From the NCBI GenBank assembly GCA_959599095.1, contig CAUGGC010000035.1, positions 1-17,590 on the forward strand: a stretch of 17,590 bases of DNA, read 5' to 3'. Below are positions 1 to 5,924 of the stretch, one piece after another. The position numbers and the translations under genes were made by a program. Numbering within the stretch: position 1 is the first letter of the stretch; every line of letters begins with the position of its first letter. Below the pieces are notes generated by a model. It did not search any database and had not been told where the DNA came from. It saw only the letters and a list, made by a program, of their open reading frames with translations. The stretch is from an uncultured Collinsella sp. (lineage in GTDB: Bacteria > Actinomycetota > Coriobacteriia > Coriobacteriales > Coriobacteriaceae).

Positions 1-53
1 ACGAGCGGGGGCTCCTGTCTTTTTAGTGCCCTCGGATTGGGTCATAGTGTCTG

Positions 54-74
54 TTTCGCGGCTTTGCCGCGAAA
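54..74. repeat. perfect 9-bp hairpin, copy 1
   Basis: Arms 54-62 and 66-74 are perfectly complementary around a TTT loop, and the outer bases are TTTCGCG/CGCGAAA. There is no T-tract, so it does not look like an intrinsic terminator. A near-identical hairpin lies at 136-156. I saw no gene in positions 1-217 apart from these structures. Confidence 0.6.
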
Positions 75-135
75 GGCGCGTTACTTTGGGGATGGATGGG
101 GGGCGTGGCTGTTGCAACGCCTTATCCCTTTGCTT

Positions 136-156
136 TTTCGCGCCTTTGGCGCGAAA
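136..156. repeat. perfect 9-bp hairpin, copy 2
   Basis: Arms 136-144 and 148-156 pair perfectly around the same TTT loop as the copy at 54-74. The two innermost pairs differ (GC/GC there, CC/GG here) but still pair, so the stem is kept by compensating change. It lies about 60 bp downstream of the ATPase stop codon and may belong to its 3' region, or be a REP-type dispersed element. Confidence 0.6.
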
Positions 157-217
157 CGCGCAGCACCTTGGGAAATGCATTGATGTGTGGACGGGGCTGG
201 ATTGCGGATTCAAATGG

Positions 218-1579
218 CTAGAGAGATATGGGTGCGAACGAGAAATCGTTATTGGGGTCATCCTTTTCCATAAACTCATCGAGACAAAACGTCATGTAGA
301 TTGGAACGTACAGAACCTTGCCCTCTTTGCTGAGATTCTCGTGGCTTAGTACAACGGCTTCGGGAATTTTGTACTCGCCCACACTCATCAGACGATCGAG
401 GGCCGCGTGCGCTCGAACTTTCTTGCCCGATTTGACCTCGATTGGGACAACATGACCGTGGACGCCTTCGATCACAAAGTCAACTTCACCGACCTCACGC
501 GTTTGGTAGTACCATGCATCCGCCCCGAGGGCAACGAGTTCCTGCGCGACCACGTTCTCATAGAGACCACCAAGGTTGGGAGTTTTCATATCAAGATAGA
601 CAGCGCGTGCGGTGCTGCCGGGGTATCGCGATGCGAGCATGCCTGTATCAGACTCGTATAGTTTGAAGGCTGTCGTTTTCTCCGTCCTCTTGAGAGGACT
701 CCGTGGCTCCGTCACCCTGGCGACCATCAATCCAACACCTGCGTTAACAAGCCACAGGAAATCCTGCTCATATTTTTTAAGGCGAGCTCCCTCACCCAGA
801 GACGAAACAACAAAGCGATGAGACTCCGCCTCAAGCTGAACGGGAATTTGCTCAAAAATCGACCGAACGTTAAACGCTCGAGTCGATGCATATTTTGAGA
901 TATCGCTTTTGTACTGATCGACCAGCTGAGTTTGAAGCTCACGTGTGCTCACGAGCGAATAACCCGAATCAATATAATTCTGAACGACCTCCGGCATGCC
1001 GCCGCAAACGATATAGGCTCTATAGTTCTTGAGCATCGCCTCATGAATATAGTTTTCGACAGGATGTTTCTCGACAAGGCAGCTGCGAATGCCTGCAAGC
1101 ACATTCTCGCTTACGCTGTTTGCCCAACAAAACTCTTCAAAATCCATCGGGCGCATAACAATGTGCTCTACATACCCCACCGGAAAAGAAGAGATCCCCT
1201 TAAACTCAGTCCCAAGCATAGACCCCGAGAAGACATAGCTAAAGCGCCCATCCTCGACCAACGCCTTCATGAGTGTAACGATCTGCGGATACTCCTGAAT
1301 CTCATCGACAAAGACAAGCGTATCGCCCTCAACAAGCGGCGCATCCGCAAGAAGGGCTACGCGGTTGATAAAGTCAACGGAGTTCTTTGCGCCAACAAGT
1401 GCATTCCTTGCTTCGACATCGAGTAGTAAATTGACCTCAAAATACGAAGCGTAGTTGCTTTTTCCAAACGCGCGAATCGCATAGCTCTTGCCAATCTGAC
1501 GCGCACCAGTAACGAGTAATGCCTTATTGGAGTTATTCTTCCAGCTCAAAAGCCTATCAGTGACCTTACGGCGTAGCAT
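218..1579 (-). CDS. AAA-family ATPase with C-terminal DUF4143 domain
   Basis: A 453-aa protein of the AAA_14/DUF4143 type, common in gut bacteria and archaea; its cellular role is not established. The Walker A is GARQIGKS at residues 25-32 and the Walker B is LVFVDE at 88-93. The C-terminal third carries a restriction-nuclease-like set (E341, D367 in GEVDFV, E381/K383 in IEVKSGK) typical of DUF4143. The open frame extends 34 codons further upstream, but that extension only translates the upstream repeats. ATG 1579 has a GGGGG ribosome site 4 nt away and begins MLRRKV, the usual start of this family. GC is lower than in the neighbours, which suggests acquisition by transfer. Members are sometimes proposed to act in toxin-like or mobile contexts; nothing here decides that. 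Confidence 0.85.
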   Translation of the reverse strand: MLRRKVTDRLLSWKNNSNKALLVTGARQIGKSYAIRAFGKSNYASYFEVNLLLDVEARNALVGAKNSVDFINRVALLADAPLVEGDTLVFVDEIQEYPQIVTLMKALVEDGRFSYVFSGSMLGTEFKGISSFPVGYVEHIVMRPMDFEEFCWANSVSENVLAGIRSCLVEKHPVENYIHEAMLKNYRAYIVCGGMPEVVQNYIDSGYSLVSTRELQTQLVDQYKSDISKYASTRAFNVRSIFEQIPVQLEAESHRFVVSSLGEGARLKKYEQDFLWLVNAGVGLMVARVTEPRSPLKRTEKTTAFKLYESDTGMLASRYPGSTARAVYLDMKTPNLGGLYENVVAQELVALGADAWYYQTREVGEVDFVIEGVHGHVVPIEVKSGKKVRAHAALDRLMSVGEYKIPEAVVLSHENLSKEGKVLYVPIYMTFCLDEFMEKDDPNNDFSFAPISL

Positions 1580-1593
1580 TAAACCCCCAAATG

Positions 1594-1678
1594 ACAAAAA
1601 TTGACAGATAGAATCGCCTAAAATCATACAAAAATTGGCAGATAATATTGTCGTAAATATACAAAAATTGGGAGATAG
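1594..1678 (-). promoter_or_regulatory. three 18-bp direct repeats upstream of the ATPase
   Basis: Plus-strand copies at 1594-1611, 1628-1645 and 1661-1678 follow ACAAAAATTG[AG][CG]AGATA. The start-to-start spacings are 34 and 33 bp, close to three helical turns. They begin 14 bp upstream of the ATPase start codon, where the promoter must lie. Iteron-like operator sites for autoregulation are the simplest reading (inference). Confidence 0.6.
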
Positions 1679-1731
1679 CAAAGGTTCGAATAGGCCTCAA
1701 AGCCACTGAAACAGTGCTCTACTTTGCGAAG

Positions 1732-1765
1732 GGGCTGGGGACGCTGTTGGGTGCGTCTCCAGCCC
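1732..1765 (-). terminator. 13-bp hairpin 3' of the DUF3830 operon
   Basis: Arms 1732-1744 and 1753-1765 (GGGCTGG...CCAGCCC) pair around an 8-nt loop with one non-Watson-Crick position. It lies 56 bp after the stop of the 174-aa gene in the minus direction. There is no good T-tract on either strand, so it may be a transcript-end or stabilising hairpin rather than a standard intrinsic terminator. A smaller hairpin CACTG-AAA-CAGTG sits at 1704-1716. Confidence 0.4.
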
Positions 1766-1820
1766 TCTGATTCTTACTTTGGATCCCGATGGTGGGGTGT
1801 TGTCGGTGCTGCTTGCTTGG

Positions 1821-2345
1821 TTACCTTGTCTCGCCGGACTCCGTGCGTAGGCGGTAGCCGTGGACGAGGTCGCTAATGGCCGGCCAGGGAATCTGGCGGT
1901 CGACCCAAAATTGGAGCTGGACCAGATAGCGCTCGGTGGCGCGGGTGAGGGCTGCAAACTGTTCGTGAGTCTCTACCTGGGCGTAGAGGTCGCGGCTGTG
2001 GGCGAGGATTGCCGTGGTGTCATCCATTTTGCCGGTGACGTCGAAGGCGCCCGAGAACCAGTCGCACAGGCGCGCGGCGCTGTTGTTGATCGTTGCGAGG
2101 TCGGCGGTGCCGTCGTTGGCGTTTTCGTTGGCCTGGGCTCGCAGGAGGGAGAGGGCGTCGGCCGCGTTCATGCAGTAGCCGACGGTGAAGTTCCAGACGG
2201 CGAATTCGCGGCCTGTGTCAAGCTTGCGGCGGCGCATGTAGTCGATATCGCGCGGTTCCTCGAGCATCATTTGGTCGGCGAGGGCCTCAAGTGCAGTGGT
2301 GTACTCGGCAAGGTCGAGTGCGAGCAGGGTGTTGATATCCATCAT
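1821..2345 (-). CDS. hypothetical protein, 174 aa, mostly helical
   Basis: I do not recognise this family. The protein looks soluble and alpha-helical, with no signal peptide or membrane segment. It has acidic and Leu/Ala-rich stretches, a basic YMRRRK patch at residues 36-41, an aromatic segment around WNFTVGY (51-57) and a conserved-looking RYLVQLQFWVDRQIPW region (139-154). The start is ATG 2345 (MMDINTLL), with GGAGG 7 nt upstream inside the end of the preceding gene; ATG 2342 is the alternative. It begins 2 nt after the TAA of the DUF3830 gene, so the two are almost certainly co-transcribed and translationally coupled. A partner role with the DUF3830 protein is inference from this linkage. 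Confidence 0.75.
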   Translation of the reverse strand: MMDINTLLALDLAEYTTALEALADQMMLEEPRDIDYMRRRKLDTGREFAVWNFTVGYCMNAADALSLLRAQANENANDGTADLATINNSAARLCDWFSGAFDVTGKMDDTTAILAHSRDLYAQVETHEQFAALTRATERYLVQLQFWVDRQIPWPAISDLVHGYRLRTESGETR

Positions 2346-2347
2346 CT

Positions 2348-2764
2348 TTAGGCCTCCGCTTCGATCTCGACGATTTCGTTTTTGATGCACATGCCCTGGT
2401 TGTCCCAGACATTGCGGCAGGCGGCGGCAAAGCGCTCGCGGTCGGCTTCGCAGATGCGGGCGAACATGTTGCAGGTGCCAAAGGGCTCGCACACGTCAAA
2501 GAAGATGCAGATTGACGACCATCCGCCATACCAGCTCACGGCGCCCGCCGGCTCGTGAAAAACGGGGTTCTCGATGTGCTCATAATTGGCAATGGGGCCC
2601 GATACGGGATAGGTTACCTCGGCATCGCAGATCTTGGCCGAAAAGATACGTGACTCGACCGGACAGGACGATTCGAACAGCTTGCATGTCTCGGGGGCCT
2701 TGTCCCAGAGCATATCGGCGAGAAACGTCTCGCCATTCAGCGTGATCTTGAGCATTTTTGTCAT
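2348..2764 (-). CDS. DUF3830 family cyclophilin-like protein
   Basis: A 138-aa protein whose pattern matches the DUF3830 cyclophilin-like beta-barrel: a strand with GETFLADML at residues 11-19, then KAPETCKLF (22-30), PVESRI (35-40), the loop WYGGWSSICIFF (78-89) and EPFGTCNMFARI (93-104). Family members occur beside amidohydrolase, hydantoinase and decarboxylase genes, but the reaction is unknown. ATG 2764 is chosen because GGAGG lies 8 nt upstream; longer in-frame extensions lack a ribosome site. It is the first gene of a two-gene operon. It has nine cysteines in 138 residues (27, 34, 46, 86, 92, 98, 105, 116, 126), which is high and may mean metal binding or redox sensitivity. There is no secretion signal. 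Confidence 0.7.
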   Translation of the reverse strand: MTKMLKITLNGETFLADMLWDKAPETCKLFESSCPVESRIFSAKICDAEVTYPVSGPIANYEHIENPVFHEPAGAVSWYGGWSSICIFFDVCEPFGTCNMFARICEADRERFAAACRNVWDNQGMCIKNEIVEIEAEA

Positions 2765-2850
2765 AGTAAGGACCTCCTCAATCCGTCGCTCAAGGGGTTC
2801 GCTGGCGGATAAGGAGAAGACAGCGGCGGGGTCGCCGAACCCAAACTTCA

Positions 2851-2866
2851 CGACAGATCTCTGTCG
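2851..2866. promoter_or_regulatory. 7-2-7 inverted repeat upstream of DUF3830 gene
   Basis: CGACAGA and TCTGTCG flank a 2-bp centre, giving a dyad typical of dimeric repressor sites. It lies 87 bp upstream of the DUF3830 start codon, within the expected 5' leader or promoter. It could also be a small RNA hairpin. Confidence 0.35.
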
Positions 2867-2906
2867 CCCCAGCCCGCGCTGTTCTTCGCTAAAGTACCAT
2901 GCCGCA

Positions 2907-2920
2907 ATTGCGCGCGCAAT
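2907..2920. promoter_or_regulatory. perfect 14-bp palindrome ATTGCGCGCGCAAT
   Basis: A perfect palindrome. On the minus strand its TTGCGC could serve as a weak -35 with a TACTTT-like -10 17 bp further on, reading toward the DUF3830 operon, which would place the dyad over the -35 box. This is a candidate operator by position only. Confidence 0.35.
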
Positions 2921-3211
2921 ATCAGTTTTTGATTTTCTGGAAGCGGCAATCGACGAGACGGCTCGCCGGCTGCCGGCCGACGCGCGGCAAAGGCACTCGT
3001 CTATTCCTTAAGTTGGATGAAAAACGCCATGTTATTGCAGGGCTGCATACTCGTCCAATAAGTGCATAGAATCTCGTATAGTGCGAGTAAGATTTTGCGC
3101 TGTCTGTTTTATGTTTAGCAAAGATATAGTTTGCATAATCTGGTCTAATCCCTGCTCTATTAAAATAAAGTTGCACGTAAATGACGTAGATATGCTTGAG
3201 CTGGGTTTCTT
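2921..3211. other. intergenic stretch, no gene seen
   Basis: This lies between the divergent DUF3830 operon and arcC. Short open frames here (for example minus strand 3241-3032) lack a convincing ribosome site and recognisable protein character. The right half is AT-rich compared with the rest of the window, consistent with promoter and regulatory DNA. I see no tRNA, repeat array or riboswitch fold I can name. Confidence 0.5.
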
Positions 3212-3270
3212 TACGCTGAGCGGGTAAAAGCGACCGTTCACCGTTCAACTATTTTCAAAATGAATAAAAT
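3212..3270 (+). promoter_or_regulatory. candidate arcC promoter with LytTR-like boxes
   Basis: The element TACGCTGAG (3212-3220) and ACCGTTCAC (3233-3241) start 21 bp apart. A second overlapping ACCGTTCA begins at 3240, so CCGTTCA is tandemly repeated at 3234-3247. A good -10, TAAAAT, follows at 3265-3270, with no recognisable -35 at 17 bp, as expected of an activator-dependent promoter. The pair matches each other only loosely, so the LytTR reading is inference. Confidence 0.4.
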
Positions 3271-3366
3271 GAGCGATAAAGAGAATATAAACCTTAATAA
3301 ACTCGCGTATCGCACGGGCGCGGGTTATTAATGGGTTGTAGGCCTTTTACAGAAAGGATTCCAGCA

Positions 3367-4329
3367 ATGTCTAAGCCTCTTGGCAAGCCCGATCGTATCG
3401 TCGTCGCCCTTGGCGGCAACGCCCTCGGCAACAACCCCGTTGAGCAGATCGAGGCCGTGAGCAACACCGCTCACGCTCTCCTCGGCCTGATCGAGCAGGG
3501 CAACGAGATCATCATCACCCACGGCAACGGTCCGCAGGTCGGCATGATCCAGAACGCCTTCGCCGCTGCCCACGACGCCATCGGCACCCCCGAGATGCCG
3601 CTGCCCGAGTGCGGCGCCATGTCCCAGGGCTACATTGGCTATCACCTGCAGCAGGGCATTGGCCGCGAGATGCACAAGCGCTATAAGCGTTGGCACGCCG
3701 CCACCGTCGTCACCCAGATCGAGTGCGACCCGGACGACCCCGCGTTCAAGAACCCGACCAAGCCGATCGGCCCCTTCTACACCGAGGAGCAGGCCAAGGA
3801 GTTCATGGCCGAGGATCCCTCCAAGGTCTTCGTCGAGGATTCCGGTCGCGGCTGGCGTCGCGTCGTCGCTTCCCCCGATCCCAAGAAGATCGTCGAGGCC
3901 GACTCCATCCTCAACCTGCTCGACAACGAGTTCATCGTCATCGCCTGCGGTGGCGGCGGCATCCCCGTCGTCCGCGACTATGAGAACAAGGGCTGCTACA
4001 AGGGCGTCCCCGCCGTCATCGACAAGGACCTGGGCGGCGAGCTGCTGGCCGAGGACTGCGACGCTGACGTTCTGTTCCTGCTGACCGCCGTTGAGCATGT
4101 CGCCATCAACTTTGGCAAGCCCAACCAGGAGGAGCTCGAGGACATCACCGCCGACGAGGCCGAGCGCCTGGCCGACGAGGGCCAGTTCGGCAAGGGTTCC
4201 ATGGAGCCCAAGGTCCGCGCCGCCATCAAGTTCGCCCGTTCCCGCAAGGGCCGCACCTGCATCATCGGCGCCCTGGACAAGGCCGCCGAGACCATGGCCG
4301 GCCTCTCCGGTACCCGCATCCACGAGTAG
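3367..4329 (+). CDS. arcC: carbamate kinase
   Basis: A 320-aa enzyme of the amino acid kinase family that transfers phosphate between carbamoyl phosphate and ADP, giving ATP, CO2 and ammonia; cytoplasmic, usually a dimer. The length is normal for the family (about 310). Signatures: VVALGGNAL (residues 12-20), ITHGNGPQVG (50-59), the PLPECGAMSQGYIGYHL segment (78-94), ACGGGGIPV (193-201) and VIDKDLGG (217-224), then the C-terminal F-GSM-PK region (274-282). ATG 3367 is preceded by AGAAAGGA about 8 nt away. Strong C-ending codon bias suggests high expression. No ornithine carbamoyltransferase or arginine deiminase lies in the window, so the carbamoyl phosphate source is elsewhere. It is followed by its own terminator and is therefore monocistronic. 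Confidence 0.96.
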   Translation: MSKPLGKPDRIVVALGGNALGNNPVEQIEAVSNTAHALLGLIEQGNEIIITHGNGPQVGMIQNAFAAAHDAIGTPEMPLPECGAMSQGYIGYHLQQGIGREMHKRYKRWHAATVVTQIECDPDDPAFKNPTKPIGPFYTEEQAKEFMAEDPSKVFVEDSGRGWRRVVASPDPKKIVEADSILNLLDNEFIVIACGGGGIPVVRDYENKGCYKGVPAVIDKDLGGELLAEDCDADVLFLLTAVEHVAINFGKPNQEELEDITADEAERLADEGQFGKGSMEPKVRAAIKFARSRKGRTCIIGALDKAAETMAGLSGTRIHE

Positions 4330-4351
4330 CCTCTACTCCATTGCCTCTCTC

Positions 4352-4375
4352 GTGGGCGCCAGGCAAGGCGCCCAC
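4352..4375 (+). other. 9-bp GC hairpin in the arcC 3' region
   Basis: GTGGGCGCC (4352-4360) and GGCGCCCAC (4367-4375) pair perfectly around a 6-nt loop. There is no T-tract; the true terminator follows at 4396. It may protect the transcript 3' end. Confidence 0.5.
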
Positions 4376-4395
4376 AAACTAGCCTCTCTTCATGA

Positions 4396-4431
4396 GCCCC
4401 GCAGTCCGCTCCGACTGCGGGGCTTTTGTTT
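4396..4431 (+). terminator. intrinsic terminator of arcC
   Basis: A perfect 11-bp stem, GCCCCGCAGTC (4396-4406) with GACTGCGGGGC (4413-4423), has a 6-nt loop and is followed by TTTTGTTT. It lies 67 bp after the arcC stop codon. Confidence 0.92.
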
Positions 4432-4442
4432 CAACCCGGCAC

Positions 4443-4526
4443 TTGGGGACGTTCCTTTCCTGCCGGCAGCTTGGGACAGTCCCTAAAGGCTGTCCCCAAC
4501 GACCACTCATTTAAGTCTGTCCCCAA
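4443..4526. repeat. REP/MITE-like palindromic element
   Basis: Four copies of a TTGGGGAC-type unit are arranged as a mirror. Two are on the plus strand at 4443 and 4471 (28 bp apart) and two on the minus strand ending at 4499 and 4526 (27 bp apart), all centred near 4485. The inner pair can form TTGGGACAG/CTGTCCCCAA with one bulge. It lies between the convergent arcC and peptidase genes, a common site for extragenic palindromes. Confidence 0.6.
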
Positions 4527-4529
4527 TGG

Positions 4530-5564
4530 CTAGTAGTAAGCCCACATGGCTTCGACTTCGTTAAGGACTTCTACGACGCCCCAGCGGCGGGCGCTGCGGC
4601 TGGCCGAGTTGGGATCGAAGACTCCAATCTGGTCGGCGTCGTCAATACCGTAAAGCACAATGTAGTGGCCCACGTTGGTAAAGGTGCCCGGCCGAACGGC
4701 GGCGATGACGGGCGCTCCCGAACGCAGCGCCTGAGTCATCGATTCGCGATCGTTATGGAGCTCCGTTCCGTTAAGTCCCAACTGCCACGCGCCGCTCGTC
4801 ATAAACGACCATTCGGTTGCACCGGTGGGGGCGTAATTGCCCGCCTCAGAAAGCGCGCACATATCGACGGGGGTCATATCGGTGCGTCCCGTCTTAAAGA
4901 TGTAGACCATGGTGAGGCACGTAGGCCCGCAGGCATTTTGGCGGATGGTGCCGCCGGCGTAAGGCAGCTCCGACCACGCGGGGTCGATCTGATAGATATG
5001 GGGCATCGTGCCGGCTTGCCATTGCGAGCGTGGGGTCGAAAAGGCGAAAGAATAACCGGGTGCGACGGGGGCCTTGAGCAGCTTGTCCTCGGCGGTGGGC
5101 TCGAGACCGGCCGAGCCGTGGGACATACAGGAGCTCATAAGCACAAAGACCAGACAGGTGAGGATAGAGCACAGTGCGAGGCGAAGTCGACGAGCCGGCA
5201 GGGCGGGGGCATTCACGTGCGATGTCGAGCGGTAGGGCTTGCCGTCGCGTCCACCTTGGGGATGCGAAAAGAAGCGGTTGATATGGATGCCGGGCTGACG
5301 TGCGCCGTTGCGGCGCAGTTGCGGAACCTCGGCCTGACGCTGTCGAGTGCGCGCGCCAAAGCGGCTATCTTGCTGCGCGCTTGTGCCCGTGCTCAGACGG
5401 CCGCTCTGCCGTGTTCTGCTTGACTGCTGCCGAGACGAAGGCCTGGGTTGCTCTTGAGGACGTTGCGGATTGCTGCTTGTGGCACTTCCGGGCGTCGGCG
5501 TGGTACGGCCAGCAAGGCGAACGCTTTGTCGCCGTTGATCACCGTCGTTGTATCCGTATGCCAT
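4530..5564 (-). CDS. membrane-anchored C39-like cysteine peptidase
   Basis: A 344-aa protein in three parts. Residues 1-125 are rich in Arg, Gln, Ser and Pro and are probably disordered. Residues 127-146 form one hydrophobic segment with basic residues before it, predicting a cytoplasmic N-terminus and an outer C-terminus. The domain at about 185-344 matches the Peptidase_C39_2 papain-like fold: the QNACGPTCLTMV block with Cys212, GHYIVLYG with His300, and FDPNS with Asp317 as the likely triad. An SSC at 144-146 resembles a weak lipobox, but its distance from the N-terminus argues for a type II anchor. ATG 5564 has AGGCGG 5 nt upstream. Likely extracytoplasmic peptide or peptidoglycan-peptide cleavage; the substrate is unknown. 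It is divergent from the permease and separated from arcC by a terminator, so probably monocistronic. Confidence 0.78.
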   Translation of the reverse strand: MAYGYNDGDQRRQSVRLAGRTTPTPGSATSSNPQRPQEQPRPSSRQQSSRTRQSGRLSTGTSAQQDSRFGARTRQRQAEVPQLRRNGARQPGIHINRFFSHPQGGRDGKPYRSTSHVNAPALPARRLRLALCSILTCLVFVLMSSCMSHGSAGLEPTAEDKLLKAPVAPGYSFAFSTPRSQWQAGTMPHIYQIDPAWSELPYAGGTIRQNACGPTCLTMVYIFKTGRTDMTPVDMCALSEAGNYAPTGATEWSFMTSGAWQLGLNGTELHNDRESMTQALRSGAPVIAAVRPGTFTNVGHYIVLYGIDDADQIGVFDPNSASRSARRWGVVEVLNEVEAMWAYY

Positions 5565-5703
5565 TCGTACCGCCTTGTCTCATGTATAACCTGTCCATCC
5601 TACAAAAAAGATGTGCAACAAATGGGTCCGCGCGTCAAAAGCTCGGTAAACGGTACGAAAGGCGCAAAACACACGGCCTCAAAAACATCTCTATATGCGT
5701 CCG

Positions 5704-5812
5704 ATGAGCGTACGCCCGTCGGACGGGCGGCAACAATGAGCGGCAAACCGTGCCGTTCGTCCCAAAAACGGCGCCGCTCGTTTTGCAGTTCTGCCTTCGG
5801 TCGAGCTACAAG
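5704..5812 (+). promoter_or_regulatory. permease control region: 21-bp direct repeat and promoter
   Basis: GCCGTTCGT (5752-5760) and GCCGCTCGT (5773-5781) match at 8 of 9 bases with an exact 21-bp period. Two similar elements lie on the minus strand (GCCGCTCAT at 5744-5736, TACGCTCAT at 5712-5704), and an odd palindrome CGCCCGTC-G-GACGGGCG sits at 5713-5729. TTGCAG (5783-5788) and TACAAG (5807-5812) at 18-bp spacing are a possible promoter placed just after the repeat, as for LytTR-activated promoters. GCCGTT...AACGGC (5752-5772) is an alternative inverted reading. Confidence 0.5.
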
Positions 5813-5859
5813 CGGAGCTGCTGCGCCAAGGCCGTATCTTAAAGCCACGAAATAAAAGA

Positions 5860-5880
5860 GCGCGGCAAAACAGACCGCGC
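5860..5880 (+). other. hairpin in the permease 5' leader
   Basis: GCGCGG (5860-5865) and CCGCGC (5875-5880) pair around a 9-nt loop, 45 nt before the permease start. On the minus strand it is followed by TCTTTTATTT and resembles a terminator, but I see no minus-strand gene that it would end. Confidence 0.45.
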
Positions 5881-5924
5881 AAGGGGTGACGTCAAGGGGC
5901 GTCAAAAAGGAAAGGAGGGGAACA

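Noticed and set aside
26..349. 107-codon plus-strand open frame at the left edge
   Set aside because: It runs through both hairpins and into the 3' end of the ATPase gene, with no ribosome site or recognisable protein pattern.
1594..1678. CRISPR-like array
   Set aside because: There are only three short imperfect repeats with 15-16 bp between them and no cas genes; direct-repeat operators fit better.
1580..1681. 34-residue N-terminal extension of the ATPase
   Set aside because: The sequence is explained by the three direct repeats, and the internal ATG 1579 has a proper ribosome site and a family-typical start.
2907..2950. tRNA or known riboswitch in the DUF3830-arcC gap
   Set aside because: No cloverleaf, T-loop motif or recognisable riboswitch core was found by eye in this or the other intergenic stretches.
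3032..3241. 69-codon minus-strand open frame in the gap before arcC
   Set aside because: It has no ribosome site and overlaps the candidate arcC control region; it looks like non-coding AT-rich DNA.
3328..4323. 331-codon open frame on the minus strand opposite carbamate kinase
   Set aside because: It lies fully antisense to a confident arcC, is made of low-complexity Gly/Ala/Leu/Val/Asp typical of GC-rich reverse frames, and shows no family motif.
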